DNA of 64,000 nucleotides from Botrimarina hoheduenensis (lineage in GTDB: Bacteria > Planctomycetota > Planctomycetia > Pirellulales > Lacipirellulaceae), in NCBI RefSeq assembly GCF_007859815.1, contig NZ_SJPH01000002.1, forward strand, positions 788,766-852,765, read 5' to 3'. Position numbers and translations under genes: made by a program. Shown piece by piece: positions 1 through 11,483 of the stretch. The notes beneath the pieces are model-generated. The model searched no databases. It had not been told where the DNA came from and worked only from the letters and a program-made list of their open reading frames with translations. Position 1 is the stretch's first letter. Each line of letters opens with the position of its first letter.

Positions 1-2
1 AG

Positions 3-140
3 CTTTCAACTTTTTTTTGCTTGGTAGACCTGTACAAACCTGATGAAGACCGAGAAGACTACGAGGTAGATGAGGCCGAGTTGCGCCTAAGGATGCAGCG
101 AGTTTTTGATGGTGAATTGGATGAACCCAACAACCGTTGA
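3..140 (+). CDS. 3' end of an unidentified protein (partial)
   Basis: An open frame runs in from the left edge and stops at TGA 138-140, giving about 45 residues. The tail is strongly acidic (KPDEDREDYEVDEAE) and ends DGELDEPNNR. No family is recognisable from this tail. It may be a genuine C-terminus whose body lies outside the window, or a chance open frame; the ordinary amino-acid composition favours the former slightly. Confidence 0.35.
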   Translation, partial: LSTFFCLVDLYKPDEDREDYEVDEAELRLRMQRVFDGELDEPNNR

Positions 141-169
141 TTCCGACCGGCCCCGACGCCGGGCAGGTT

Positions 170-236
170 GGATTGTGGGGTCCCCACGAAAATCCGAGGT
201 CGCTCTCTGCGGATAGGGCTCTACCACCCACAATCC
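170..236. repeat. 10-bp inverted repeat upstream of IS remnants
   Basis: GGATTGTGGG (170-179) and CCCACAATCC (227-236) are perfect inverted copies separated by 47 bp. They lie between the partial first gene and the IS3 orfA remnant. They could be a large hairpin, an operator, or a residue of a mobile-element end; nothing else identifies them. Confidence 0.4.
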
Positions 237-343
237 AGCAGGCCGCTCATCCCCGGCTGCTCGAACCCCACCCAGCCCCTTCAAACCAGTCCGCGGTCTG
301 ATATCGAAGATCAGGGCGTCAGGACACCCTTGAAGGAGGTTAC

Positions 344-527
344 GATGCCCAGAGGGAAGAAGCATACGGCGGAGGAGATCATCGGGAAGCTCCGCGCAGC
401 GGAGGTGCTGCTCTCGCAAGGGAGCACCCAGGAGCAAGCCGCCCGGTCGATTGGAAGTGCATTAGGCTGTAGCTTGAATGACTCCGTCGTCTTCAACCCC
501 GGAGGCCCCTATGTCACGCGGCAATAA
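344..527 (+). pseudogene. IS3-family OrfA, truncated
   Basis: The ATG at 344 has a good ribosome-binding site (GGAGGT, 335-340). The first 37 residues (MPRGKKHTAEEIIGKLRAAE... ending AARSIG) match the start of IS3-family OrfA helix-turn-helix proteins. After about position 453 the similarity ends abruptly and the frame runs through unrelated sequence to TAA at 527. The expected second half (a YYRWR..YGGM type segment and leucine zipper) and all of OrfB are missing. The break coincides with the start of IS630-type sequence, so the IS3 copy was probably cut by that insertion or a later deletion. Confidence 0.75.
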
Positions 528-1151
528 GATCCCGGTGCCGGAAGCGCCCGAGTGGCCGGCGGAGATGTCGCGGAAGAACGCGCGCGTTGGGCCCGCCGCG
601 TGAAACGGACCGATCCGCGTCGGCTGATCTTCCTCGACGAGAGCGGCGTGCGGGTCGGCATGAAGCGGCTCTACGGCCGCAGCGCGAAGGGCTGGCGGGT
701 CGTGGACCGGGCCTCGGGCGGCCACTGGCAGACGCACACGATGACCGCGGCGATCGGCCTGGGCGGCGTCATCACGGCGATGGTGACCAAGAAGGCGATT
801 AACTCGATCACGTTCCTCGGCTTCATCGAAGAGTTCTTGGCCCCGCAGCTCAAGCCGGGCGACCTGGTCGTGATGGACAACCTGGCGGTCCACAAAGTGA
901 AGGGCGTCGAAGAGGCCCTTCAAGTGGTCGGGGCCCGGGCTTGGTTCCTGCCTCCCTACTCGCCCGACTTCAACCCGATCGAGCAGGCGTGGTCCCAAGC
1001 GAAGAGCTGGTTACGAAAGAAGTCGCCGCCTACCTTCGACGCCTTGGTGCAAGCGATCGGAGACGCCCTGCGTCGTGTCACTCCAACCCACTGCCAAAAC
1101 TACTTCGCCAACGCCGGCTACCGCGTTCCTCCAAAGAGCAAAACGCTCTAG
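511..1151 (+). pseudogene. IS630-family DDE transposase, N-terminus degraded
   Basis: The catalytic half is intact in one frame from about 552: LIFLDESG carries the first Asp, LVVMDNLAVHK the second Asp and PDFNPIEQAW the Glu, in the order typical of IS630/Tc1-like DDE transposases. The N-terminal helix-turn-helix region of roughly 110 residues is absent. An ATG at 511 opens a different frame (MSRGNKIPVPEAPEW) that ends at 603, so the original start and the catalytic frame no longer connect without a frameshift and a deletion. Some IS630 elements use programmed frameshifting, but the missing DNA-binding part argues for a dead copy. Clear terminal repeats were not found. Confidence 0.75.
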
Positions 1152-1167
1152 ACGGCAGGGGACGGGA

Positions 1168-1185
1168 ACGCCGGGTGCCCGGCGT
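1168..1185 (-). terminator. Short GC hairpin downstream of the HbpS-like gene
   Basis: ACGCCGGG (1168-1175) and CCCGGCGT (1178-1185) form a perfect 8-bp dyad about 70 bp past the minus-strand stop at 1258. There is no T tract, so termination is only a guess. Confidence 0.3.
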
Positions 1186-1257
1186 CCTCGGTCGGACAAG
1201 CCGGGCAGCGGCCCCCCTCGGATTGCGAGTCGATCGCTTGATGCGTTGCAGCGCTGC

Positions 1258-1671
1258 TTACTTCACCGCGGCGGCGCCGGCTTCGGCCACGGTGTGGTCG
1301 TTCTCCACCGAACTGCCGCTCACGCCGATGGCACCGATCACCTCGCCGGCGGCGTTCTTGATCGGCAGGCCGCCGGGGAACGTGATCAGCCCGCCGTTGC
1401 TGTGCTCGATGCCAAACAGCGGGCCCCCCGGCTGCGAGAGCTGACCGATCGCCCCGGTCGGCATGTCGAAGTAGCGGGCCGTGCGGGCCTTGATTTGGCT
1501 GATGTCGATCGACCCCTGCCAGGCACCATCCTCGCGCGCGAACGCTGTGAGATTGCCCCCCGCATCGACCACGGCGATATCCATCAGCGTGCCGATCGCT
1601 TGCGACTTCTCGATCGCGGCGGCAACGGCGGCTTGGGCTTGTTTGAGCGTGATCCCTACGGCGGACGGCAT
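1258..1671 (-). CDS. HbpS/GlcG-type haem-binding family protein
   Basis: This 137-residue protein starts [24 protein letters not shown] and contains the family features of the GlcG/HbpS (DUF336) fold: [19 protein letters not shown] near the N-terminus, a central PGGPLFGIE segment, and the C-terminal [20 protein letters not shown]. Proteins of this fold bind haem or small oxidised ligands; the substrate here is unknown. The frame stays open upstream to a TTG at 1746, but that leader (rich in Cys, Arg, Ser) looks non-coding, whereas the ATG at 1671 has an upstream AGGAA. It is divergent from the polymerase gene, sharing about 120 bp of promoter region. Confidence 0.8.
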   Translation of the reverse strand: MPSAVGITLKQAQAAVAAAIEKSQAIGTLMDIAVVDAGGNLTAFAREDGAWQGSIDISQIKARTARYFDMPTGAIGQLSQPGGPLFGIEHSNGGLITFPGGLPIKNAAGEVIGAIGVSGSSVENDHTVAEAGAAAVK

Positions 1672-1773
1672 GGCGGCGGTTCCTAAAGCGTGTGCGATCG
1701 GCGAGCAGCAGCAGCGGCTCGCCCGGGAAAAAATAGTCTCTGGCAAAAGTTGATTGACGGCCCCCCCCGCGGT

Positions 1774-1799
1774 CGATAGTGTACAAATGTATGCACCGC
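1774..1799 (+). promoter_or_regulatory. Imperfect dyad at the DNA polymerase start
   Basis: The stretch GTGTACAAATGTATGCAC (1779-1796) is an imperfect inverted repeat overlapping the start codon of the Y-family polymerase. Such polymerases are commonly LexA-repressed, and an operator at this place would fit. The motif matches no LexA box that I can name with confidence. Confidence 0.25.
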
Positions 1800-3062
1800 G
1801 TCGATTGGCTCTTTCTCGATATGAACGCCTTCTTCGCCTCGGCGGAGCAGCACCTGCGGCCCGAGCTGCGCGGACGGCCCGTGGCGGTCGTGCCGACCAT
1901 GACCGACCGCACCTGCTGCATCGCCGTCAGCTACGAGGCGCGGCCGTACGGGATCAAGACCGGTACGAACGTGGGCGAGGCGCGCCGCCGGTGCCCCGGC
2001 ATCGCGCTCATCCGGGGCAACCACGAGGACTATGTCACGCTGCATCACGAGATCGTTCGCGTGGTCAACACGGTGCTGCCCGTCGAGATGGTGTGCTCGA
2101 TCGATGAGATGGCCTGCCGCCTGGACCCCCGCCAGCGATCGGTGGACGAGGCGGTGCGGGTGGCCGAGCGGGTCAAGCGCGCGATTGCCGAGGAGATCGG
2201 CCCGGCGCTGCGGTGCTCGGTCGGGCTCGCGACCAACCGCTTTTTGGCGAAGGTTGCCAGCAACTTGCAGAAGCCCAACGGCCTGAGTGTCATCGTGCGC
2301 GAGGAGTTGCCCCAGCGGCTGTACGGTTTGGCGCTGGATGATTTCCCGGGGATCGGTTCGCGGATGCTGCGCCGGCTGCAGAACCGCGGCGTGCGCACCA
2401 CGCGGCAGCTGACCGCCCTGTCGCGCGTGGACCTGCGTGAGGTGTGGGGGAGCGTCATCGGAGAGCACTGGTGGCACGCGTTGCGGGGCGACGAGGTGGC
2501 CCCGACGCCCACCACGCGGCGCAGCCTGGGCCACTCGCACGTGCTGCCCCCCGCCCTGCGGACCGACGACGGAGCGAAGGGGGTGCTCGTTCGGCTCACG
2601 CACAAGGCCGCGGCCCGGTTGCGCAAGATCGGCTACGTTGCCGGGCGGTTTGAGGTAGGGGTTGGTTACGCGGGCGAAGACGGCTGGCGAGCGCGGAGCA
2701 ATCTGAGCCGCGTGAACGACACGCCCACGCTGCTCAAGGCGCTCGAGACCCTCTGGCGCGAACGGCCCCTGGAGGGTGTTCCCTTCCGCGTGGGGGTGAC
2801 GCTCACGCGGCTGAGCCTTGCTCACCGCGAAGCGCTGCCGCTGTTTGCCGAGGATCGTCAAGCGCACAGCGCTGCACGCACCATGGACGCGGTCAACGCC
2901 AAGTTTGGCGTCAACTCGATCTACCTGGCTTCGATGCACGAAGCGCGAACCACCGCCCCCATGCGGATCGCCTTCATGCACATCCCCGATCTCGACCCGG
3001 CGACCGAACTCACGCCGTTAGCCCCTGAGTCATGGGATCGGAGCCCCAAGAAAGGGGCGTAG
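1791..3062 (+). CDS. dinB: Y-family DNA polymerase (DinB/UmuC type)
   Basis: This is a translesion polymerase of 423 residues. The N-terminal metal motif is [13 protein letters not shown] (Asp10) and the second carboxylate pair is in CSIDEM (Asp105, Glu106). A helix-hairpin-helix segment ([19 protein letters not shown]) and the little-finger region follow. ALPLF near residue 345 resembles a beta-clamp binding motif. It would copy past damaged bases. A GTG at 1779 could add four residues; ATG 1791 is preferred because [11 protein letters not shown] matches the usual spacing to the first Asp. It is convergent with the acetyltransferase gene, 13 bp away. The lineage-typical DMN (rather than DMD) suggests a sub-branch distinct from E. 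coli Pol IV. Confidence 0.9.
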   Translation: MHRVDWLFLDMNAFFASAEQHLRPELRGRPVAVVPTMTDRTCCIAVSYEARPYGIKTGTNVGEARRRCPGIALIRGNHEDYVTLHHEIVRVVNTVLPVEMVCSIDEMACRLDPRQRSVDEAVRVAERVKRAIAEEIGPALRCSVGLATNRFLAKVASNLQKPNGLSVIVREELPQRLYGLALDDFPGIGSRMLRRLQNRGVRTTRQLTALSRVDLREVWGSVIGEHWWHALRGDEVAPTPTTRRSLGHSHVLPPALRTDDGAKGVLVRLTHKAAARLRKIGYVAGRFEVGVGYAGEDGWRARSNLSRVNDTPTLLKALETLWRERPLEGVPFRVGVTLTRLSLAHREALPLFAEDRQAHSAARTMDAVNAKFGVNSIYLASMHEARTTAPMRIAFMHIPDLDPATELTPLAPESWDRSPKKGA

Positions 3063-3075
3063 ACCAACCGCGAGC

Positions 3076-3690
3076 TTACGCGATCGGGGGCCGCTCGCGG
3101 ACCACCACGGCCGGATTGCCCGCGGCGATGGTGGCCGGCGGCACGTCGCGGTTGGCGACGCTCCCCGCCGAGAGGATCGCGTTGGTGCCCACCCGCACGC
3201 CACCCAGCAGGATCGCTTTCGCCCCCAGCCAAGCGCCGTTCTCGATCACGATCAAGCGCGTGATGAGGTCAAAGCTGCGCCGGCGGTGATCGTGGCTGCC
3301 CGTGCAGAAGTAAGTCCCCTGCGAGACGCACACGTTTTGGCCGATCGTTACGTCGGCCAGGTTATCGATCCACACGTCTTGGCCGATCCAGCAATGGTCA
3401 CCGATTGTCAGCCGCCAGGGATACTTGATCCGCACGTGCGGCTTGATCACCACGCCCTGGCCGATCTTGGCACCGAAGCAGCGGAGCACCGTTGGCTTGA
3501 GCCGCGTGAGCAGAAACCACCCTGACTCGAGCAACGCGAGACTGGTGAACCACCAGAGCAGTCGCACGATCGGGCCGCGGCCGGGTTGGTAGCCGCCGCT
3601 GGTGTAGCTTGCCAGATCGACCCCTGCCACGCCGCCGTGCGCCGGAGCATCTGCGGGAGCAAGCGGGTCGGGGGGTGAAACGTGGGGCAT
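3076..3690 (-). CDS. WcaF-like hexapeptide acetyltransferase
   Basis: This 204-residue protein belongs to the left-handed beta-helix (hexapeptide repeat) acyltransferases. The region KIGQGVVIKPHVRIKYPWRL begins the helix, and repeats continue through LTIGDHCWIGQDVWIDNLADVTIGQNVCVSQG and VLGGVRVGTNAILSAGSV. The motif TGSHDHRRRSFDL with its His pair matches colanic-acid type WcaF acetyltransferases. It probably O-acetylates a sugar of an exported polysaccharide using acetyl-CoA. A hydrophobic stretch near residues 43-60 may contact the membrane. No other polysaccharide genes lie beside it, so the acceptor cannot be inferred. Confidence 0.85.
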   Translation of the reverse strand: MPHVSPPDPLAPADAPAHGGVAGVDLASYTSGGYQPGRGPIVRLLWWFTSLALLESGWFLLTRLKPTVLRCFGAKIGQGVVIKPHVRIKYPWRLTIGDHCWIGQDVWIDNLADVTIGQNVCVSQGTYFCTGSHDHRRRSFDLITRLIVIENGAWLGAKAILLGGVRVGTNAILSAGSVANRDVPPATIAAGNPAVVVRERPPIA

Positions 3691-3789
3691 CGAACGAAAA
3701 CGGGGTTCGGGGGGACAGGGGGCCTGAAAGGATAGCTCACGGCCCCAGCGGACGAAGGTATTGCCCGGCGGGGTAACGACCGCTTCGAC

Positions 3790-3816
3790 CAGCCAATCGG
3801 CCTGCCATATTGGCTG
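3790..3816 (+). promoter_or_regulatory. Perfect 8-8 dyad, candidate enhancer site for sigma-54 promoter
   Basis: CAGCCAAT (3790-3797) and ATTGGCTG (3809-3816) are exact inverted copies separated by 11 bp. The centre lies roughly 170 bp upstream of the start expected from the -24/-12 promoter at 3949, a typical distance for a bacterial enhancer-binding protein. The binding protein is unknown. Confidence 0.45.
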
Positions 3817-3948
3817 CCGGTTGAGCTTAAAGTCGGCTTGGACGGCGGCGGCTTGCGAGGCGCTGCGGGGTTAGACGCGGCTATTTGCGTAAAAAATCCA
3901 TCGGTTCGTACCGGGACAGGCCGGCAGCAGGGACCCTGCACGCGGCGC

Positions 3949-3963
3949 TGGCACACCACTTGC
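3949..3963 (+). promoter_or_regulatory. Sigma-54 (-24/-12) promoter upstream of groEL
   Basis: TGGCACACCACTTGC keeps both invariant dinucleotides (GG and GC) at the exact sigma-54 spacing and matches the consensus TGGCAC-N5-TTGC at every specified base. An inverted repeat CACACCA (3952-3958) / TGGTGTG (3972-3978) overlaps it and could be an additional control site. It points toward groEL, whose GTG is about 135 bp downstream of the expected start. Confidence 0.65.
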
Positions 3964-4110
3964 GTTTCAGCTGGTGTGGAAAGGGTGCGCTGCCGCTTTT
4001 GGCAGGCCCTGCCGCTCCGCGTGATGCATGACAGGCCATCGGGCCTGATGACTTTTTAGACCACTGAGCCCCCGGCTCACCCGTCAATCCTGCTTGGAGG
4101 ATCTACAACC

Positions 4111-5805
<1,695 letters not shown>

Positions 5806-5894
5806 CCCGCCACGCGGTGTCGCACACGGTGATCTTCTGACAACAACCAACGCTTCTCAGGAAGCGATCAATCAAAAGTATCAAGGAAAAAAAC

Positions 5895-6197
5895 ATGGCC
5901 AAAGGCATCAAGCTGCGTCCGCTGGACGATCGTGTTGTGGTTTCCCCCCTCGCCGCCGAAGAGATGACCGCCGGTGGCATCGTGCTGCCCGACGCCGCAC
6001 GCGAGAAGCCCCAGCGTGGCAAAGTGGTTGCGGTTGGCATCGGCAAGCTTCTCGACAGCGGCGCTCGTGGTGAGCTGTCGGTTGCGATTGGCGACGAAGT
6101 GATCTACGGCAAATACGGCGGGTCAGAGGTTGAGGTCGATGGCGAGGAGTACAAGATCCTCCGCGAGAGCGACATCCTGGCGAAGGTCACCGGCTGA
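5895..6197 (+). CDS. groES: Co-chaperonin GroES
   Basis: This 100-residue protein is the heptameric lid of the chaperonin. It begins [16 protein letters not shown]; the mobile-loop region is [22 protein letters not shown], and it ends [17 protein letters not shown], all as in canonical GroES. An AAGGAAAAAAAC leader precedes the ATG. It lies between two groEL genes, 89 bp after the first and 82 bp before the second, so it probably serves both. Confidence 0.97.
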   Translation: MAKGIKLRPLDDRVVVSPLAAEEMTAGGIVLPDAAREKPQRGKVVAVGIGKLLDSGARGELSVAIGDEVIYGKYGGSEVEVDGEEYKILRESDILAKVTG

Positions 6198-6236
6198 AGC
6201 CGCTGACGACGCAACGCCCGCCTTTAAAGCCCACTA

Positions 6237-6257
6237 AGGCCGTCCGATAATCGGCCT
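6237..6257 (+). promoter_or_regulatory. Hairpin before the second groEL
   Basis: AGGCCG (6237-6242) and CGGCCT (6252-6257) pair perfectly around a 9-nt loop. No T run follows. It could be an RNA-processing or attenuation element that sets the ratio between groES and the second groEL. Confidence 0.3.
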
Positions 6258-6279
6258 GCACATTCAAGGAAATAAACCC

Positions 6280-7899
<1,620 letters not shown>

Positions 7900-7924
7900 C
7901 GAGCGTCTCGATCTTTGACCCTTC

Positions 7925-7957
7925 ACCGGGCCACCGCCGCAGGGCGTGTGGCCCGGT
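7925..7957 (+). terminator. Hairpin between groEL2 and dnaJ
   Basis: ACCGGGCCAC (7925-7934) and GTGGCCCGGT (7948-7957) form a perfect 10-bp stem with a 13-nt loop, followed only by TTG. It may terminate or attenuate transcription before dnaJ. Confidence 0.5.
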
Positions 7958-7994
7958 TTGCTAAACACAGTCGGCGCGAACACCGAGCGACGGT

Positions 7995-9191
7995 ATGGCC
8001 ACGCAGCGTGACTACTACGAGGTGCTAGGCGTCTCACGAGACGCCTCGGGCGACACGATCGCCACGGCGTATCGCAAGCTGGCGATCAAGTACCATCCGG
8101 ATAAGAACCCCGGCAACGATGAGGCGATCGCTAGCTTCAAAGAAGCCGCTCAGGCCTTCGAGGTGCTGAACGATTCGGAGAAACGCTCGCGCTACGATCG
8201 TTTTGGCCATGCCGGAGTCAACGGCGCGGCCAGCGGTGGTGGGTTCTCTGACGTTGAGGATATCTTCTCCGCGTTTGGAGACGTGTTTGGCGATCTGTTC
8301 GGTGGCGGTGGTGGCGGCCGACGTGGACGGCGCCGCGGACGCGACGTGCGGTGCGACGTATCGCTAACGCTGCACGAGGCGGCCACCGGCGTCACCAAAA
8401 CGGTTGAGTTCCAGCGCCACGAGCGGTGCGCGACCTGCGACGGCGGCGGTGCCGCGCCGGGCAGCTCGAAAGAAACGTGCGGCTACTGCGGTGGTGCGGG
8501 CCGGGTGATCCAGTCCGCCGGGATCGTGCGGATGCAGACCACGTGCCCCGCCTGCCAGGGGGCCGGCCAGACAATTAGCAAGCCGTGCAACGATTGCCGG
8601 GGCACGGGGCAGCGGCTTCGCGCGGTGGAGACGGAAGTCAACATCCCCGCGGGCGTGGACGATGGCACCCGGGTGCGAATCACGGGGCAGGGCGAGCCAA
8701 GCCCCAACGGTGGCCCTCCCGGCGACTGCTATTGCTTTATCTCGGTCGCGGCCCACCCGCTGTTTGATCGCGAGGGGCAGCACCTCATCGTGCGGATGCC
8801 GATCACCTACAGCCAAGCCGCGCTGGGTTGCGAACTTGAAACGCCCACGCTCGACGGGCGGGCCACCGTCACGCTCAAAGCCGGTACGCAATCGGGCGAC
8901 GTCTTTCGCTTACGGGGCCTTGGTATCGCCGATCCCCACGGTCGCGGCATGGGCGATCTGCTTGTGCAGGTGACCATTGAGGTGCCCAAGAAGCTCTCGC
9001 CGGACGAAGAGCGTCTGCTACGTGAGCTGGCAGAGCTCGAACACAAGCACGTGGCACCTGAGCGTAAGAGCTTCTTCACGAAGCTTAAGGATTACTTCAC
9101 GGCCCATGAAAACGGCGCTGCGAACGACGAATCGGATGCGGACGAAGTGCCCGAGGCTCCGCGTCAGGCCAAGAACAAAGCCAAGCGATAG
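7995..9191 (+). CDS. dnaJ: Chaperone DnaJ
   Basis: This 398-residue Hsp40 stimulates DnaK's ATPase and delivers clients. The J domain (residues about 4-70) has the HPD motif in [11 protein letters not shown] Gly/Phe-rich linker ([28 protein letters not shown]) follows. The zinc-binding region has four CxxCxGxG-type repeats: [24 protein letters not shown] and CNDCRGTG. The C-terminal client-binding domain is complete. A charged Ala/Asp/Lys tail ends in AKNKAKR. It is followed closely by grpE; dnaK is not in the window. Confidence 0.96.
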   Translation: MATQRDYYEVLGVSRDASGDTIATAYRKLAIKYHPDKNPGNDEAIASFKEAAQAFEVLNDSEKRSRYDRFGHAGVNGAASGGGFSDVEDIFSAFGDVFGDLFGGGGGGRRGRRRGRDVRCDVSLTLHEAATGVTKTVEFQRHERCATCDGGGAAPGSSKETCGYCGGAGRVIQSAGIVRMQTTCPACQGAGQTISKPCNDCRGTGQRLRAVETEVNIPAGVDDGTRVRITGQGEPSPNGGPPGDCYCFISVAAHPLFDREGQHLIVRMPITYSQAALGCELETPTLDGRATVTLKAGTQSGDVFRLRGLGIADPHGRGMGDLLVQVTIEVPKKLSPDEERLLRELAELEHKHVAPERKSFFTKLKDYFTAHENGAANDESDADEVPEAPRQAKNKAKR

Positions 9192-9223
9192 CCAACTGAA
9201 ATTAAGAGGAGCCGAACACCGCA

Positions 9224-9835
9224 ATGAATGACTCATCTCATGCCGATGACAAAGAAACGCTGATCGATGCGCTCGCGCCCGATGACGAGTTGCCCGGCGA
9301 AGTAGCAGCCGGTAAGGACTCGGGATCCAACCCGAGCGGCGGCGCCGCCGACAACCAGCCGACGATCGAGGAGCAGCTTGCCGCCGAGAAGGATCGTTCG
9401 TTGCGCCTGCAAGCCGAGCTGCAGAATGTGCTCAACCGATCGAGCCGCGAAGTGGCCGACCAGCGGAAGTACGGGGCCTTGTCTCTGCTGCGCGATCTGC
9501 TGCCGGCGATCGATACGATCGATCGGGCGCTCGAGGCAGCGAGCAAGACGCAGGAGGGCTTAGCAGAAGCTGAGGGGGCGGCCGCCGACGGAGTGATCGA
9601 AGGGTTTCGGCTGGTTGCGCAACAGTTGTTGAATGTACTCAAGCAACACGCGTGTGAGCCGGTGGAACCACTCGGCGAGCCGTTCAACCCGAACCTGCAC
9701 GAAGCAATCTTGCAGCAGCCCTCAGCAGAGCACGAGGCGGGAACGGTCATGCATGTGGCCCAGGTGGGATACCGCCTGCACGATCGTGTGGTTCGCCCGG
9801 CCCAGGTGATCGTATCCTCGGGGGCCCCCGGGTAA
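9224..9835 (+). CDS. grpE: Nucleotide exchange factor GrpE
   Basis: This 203-residue protein releases ADP from DnaK. An acidic, low-complexity N-terminus is followed by a long helix (EEQLAAEKDRSLRLQAELQN), then the beta domain with EPLGEPFNPNLHEAI and GYRLHDRVVRPAQVIVS, the GrpE signature region. AAGAGGAGC lies upstream of the ATG. It sits 32 bp after dnaJ and closes the chaperone block. Confidence 0.95.
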   Translation: MNDSSHADDKETLIDALAPDDELPGEVAAGKDSGSNPSGGAADNQPTIEEQLAAEKDRSLRLQAELQNVLNRSSREVADQRKYGALSLLRDLLPAIDTIDRALEAASKTQEGLAEAEGAAADGVIEGFRLVAQQLLNVLKQHACEPVEPLGEPFNPNLHEAILQQPSAEHEAGTVMHVAQVGYRLHDRVVRPAQVIVSSGAPG

Positions 9836-9880
9836 GCTTTCGGTAGATTGCCTTGCGTTTTGCTTCCTCTCCCCCCAATT

Positions 9881-9911
9881 CCCGTACTCCCCCCGTCCCG
9901 TACTCCCCCCG
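9881..9911 (+). repeat. Tandem duplication in the fmdB leader
   Basis: The 15-mer CCCGTACTCCCCCCG occurs at 9881-9895 and again at 9897-9911, one base apart, inside a pyrimidine-rich leader directly before the FmdB start. It looks like a recent slippage duplication. Confidence 0.7.
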
Positions 9912-9923
9912 CTAGCCCCCCCG

Positions 9924-10244
9924 ATGCCCACTTACGACTACGAGTGCGACGCGTGCGGACACGAGTTCGAACTCTTTCAGCAGATCTCGGAAGCGGTAAA
10001 GAAGAAGTGCCCCAGCTGTGGCAAGTTGAAGCTGCGCCGGCTCTTTGGCACGGGCGCGGCAGTGGTATTCAAGGGGTCCGGCTTTTACGAAACCGACTAC
10101 CGCAGCGACTCCTACAAGAAGGCTGCCGAGAAGGACAAGAAATCGACCGAGAAGAAATCAGATTCCAAGAGCGAGGGATCTAAGGGGGAAGCAAAGTCTT
10201 CCAAGAACGAGAGCAAGCCCGCCAAGCCGACGAGCAAGGACTAG
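9924..10244 (+). CDS. FmdB-family zinc-ribbon protein
   Basis: This 106-residue protein starts MPTYDYECDACGHEFELFQ, the hallmark of FmdB-type putative regulators, with a zinc ribbon made by CDAC and CPSC. The GSGFYETDYR segment is also typical. The last 45 residues are a Lys/Ser/Glu-rich disordered tail. The molecular role of the family is not established. It lies just before yacG, another small zinc protein, and may be cotranscribed with it. Confidence 0.88.
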   Translation: MPTYDYECDACGHEFELFQQISEAVKKKCPSCGKLKLRRLFGTGAAVVFKGSGFYETDYRSDSYKKAAEKDKKSTEKKSDSKSEGSKGEAKSSKNESKPAKPTSKD

Positions 10245-10271
10245 TGTTTCTCTGTGCGGTTATCAACGCTT

Positions 10272-10439
10272 ATGCAGTGCCCCACCTGTAAAAAAGAATT
10301 TGAGCCCGCCGCGAGCGAGGCGAAGCCGTTCTGCAGCGAACGCTGCCGGACGATCGACCTGGGGCGTTGGCTCGACGAAGGGCAGGGCTTGCCCCATCTT
10401 CCTGATCCGGACGATTATCACGACGGCTCGCTCAACTAG
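10272..10439 (+). CDS. yacG: Zinc protein YacG (DNA gyrase inhibitor family)
   Basis: This 55-residue protein has the YacG pattern: MQCPTCKKEF then FCSERCRTIDLGRWLDEG, giving four cysteine ligands for one zinc. E. coli YacG binds GyrB and inhibits gyrase. The frame is open from a GTG at 10254, but ATG 10272 fits the family start (M..CPTC) best. The acidic C-terminus (LPDPDDYHDGSLN) is short. Confidence 0.88.
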   Translation: MQCPTCKKEFEPAASEAKPFCSERCRTIDLGRWLDEGQGLPHLPDPDDYHDGSLN

Positions 10440-10478
10440 CCCTGTCGCTGGCTCTCCCCCGAACGGACCGATCCGCTG

Positions 10479-11483
10479 TTGACCTCCTTCACCAGTCCCA
10501 CCGACTCCACGGCAAGCGGTCGGCATGACGAACCGCCGACCTTGCGGCAGATCGATTGGCTGGCGGTGGCACCGTGGCTGTTGATCGCCCGTGCTCCCGC
10601 TGCGTTGATCGGGTGGCCGCTGGTGTTTGCGGGACTGGGGGCGGTGCTGCTGGACCAAGGGATTCTAGAAGCCACCCGATTAGGTGCTGAGGGGGCAGAT
10701 CCGCTTGCGTCGGCCGTCAGGCACCTTGCCAGCTGGCCGCAGGCTTATGTGGAGCTTGTCACGACAGGAACGCTGTTTTCGAGCACGCTGGCGGTCTTCG
10801 CAACGATCGGGCGAGCCCTCGGGTGGCTTGTGGTCGGGCTTCTCGTAGTCGAGACCGTTGGCAACAAGCTGACAGGAACGACTCCGCCGGGGGTGATCCG
10901 GATTGCCCGTAATGCCTTGGGCCTCATGCCCTCGTTGGCTGCCGCCGTGGCAATGCCAAGCATCGCGGCCTTGCTGCTTGCCGGAGGCTTGCGGAGCGTG
11001 GCTTGGCTTTCGGACGGACAGCTTCCCGCTTTGGTCTGGGCCGTGTTGGCGGTGGGGGTTGGCTTTCCGCTGCTGTTGTTGGCAGGCGGGGCCTTGTTGC
11101 TTTCGCCGCTTATCGTGGCGGCGATCGTCATCGATCGGTCCGACGCGTTCGACGCGATTAGTCGCGCTTATGCCTACACCTTGCAACGTCCGTTTACGCT
11201 GGCGTGGTGCCTGGCCTTTGCCGTGGTTATCGGGATCGCGGGCGGGGCGCTCCTGGAAGGGTTCATCGCGGGCGTTACGACATCTCTCGGGGCACTCGAT
11301 CTGTCGGCTCCAACAGGGCCCGTGTCGATTGTTTCAGCCCTCAGCCGCTTTGCGCGCGGTTACTACCCCGCCTACTTTTTCGCTGCCGGGGCCGCGATCT
11401 ATCTGGTGATGCGGCATCGGGTTGATGGCCAAGCCATCGACGAGAACGCCACCAACACGGCACCCGACAGTCAGACGGCGTAG
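10479..11483 (+). CDS. Multi-pass membrane protein of unknown function
   Basis: This 334-residue protein has about six hydrophobic segments: residues 25-60, around 100-125, 145-170, 180-215, 235-265 and 290-310. The pattern DAISRAYAYTLQRPF between helices resembles planctomycete membrane proteins that I cannot assign to a named function. The start is uncertain: TTG at 10479 is the only upstream option that retains the first helix. Its stop overlaps the 3' end of the convergent receiver-like gene by 13 bp. No partner suggests a role. Confidence 0.6.
   Translation: MTSFTSPTDSTASGRHDEPPTLRQIDWLAVAPWLLIARAPAALIGWPLVFAGLGAVLLDQGILEATRLGAEGADPLASAVRHLASWPQAYVELVTTGTLFSSTLAVFATIGRALGWLVVGLLVVETVGNKLTGTTPPGVIRIARNALGLMPSLAAAVAMPSIAALLLAGGLRSVAWLSDGQLPALVWAVLAVGVGFPLLLLAGGALLLSPLIVAAIVIDRSDAFDAISRAYAYTLQRPFTLAWCLAFAVVIGIAGGALLEGFIAGVTTSLGALDLSAPTGPVSIVSALSRFARGYYPAYFFAAGAAIYLVMRHRVDGQAIDENATNTAPDSQTA

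Larger units (their letters stand above)
3691..4110. other. Long leader region of the chaperone block
   Basis: About 420 bp lie between the divergent WcaF-like gene and groEL. I see no CIRCE element (TTAGCACTC-N9-GAGTGCTAA). The region holds the dyad at 3790-3816 and the sigma-54 promoter at 3949-3963, listed separately. No convincing gene is present. Confidence 0.7.

Noticed and set aside
1683..2981. A 432-residue minus-strand open frame over the polymerase gene
   Set aside because: It is rich in Arg, His and Pro, matches no family and lies entirely opposite a clear Y-family polymerase.
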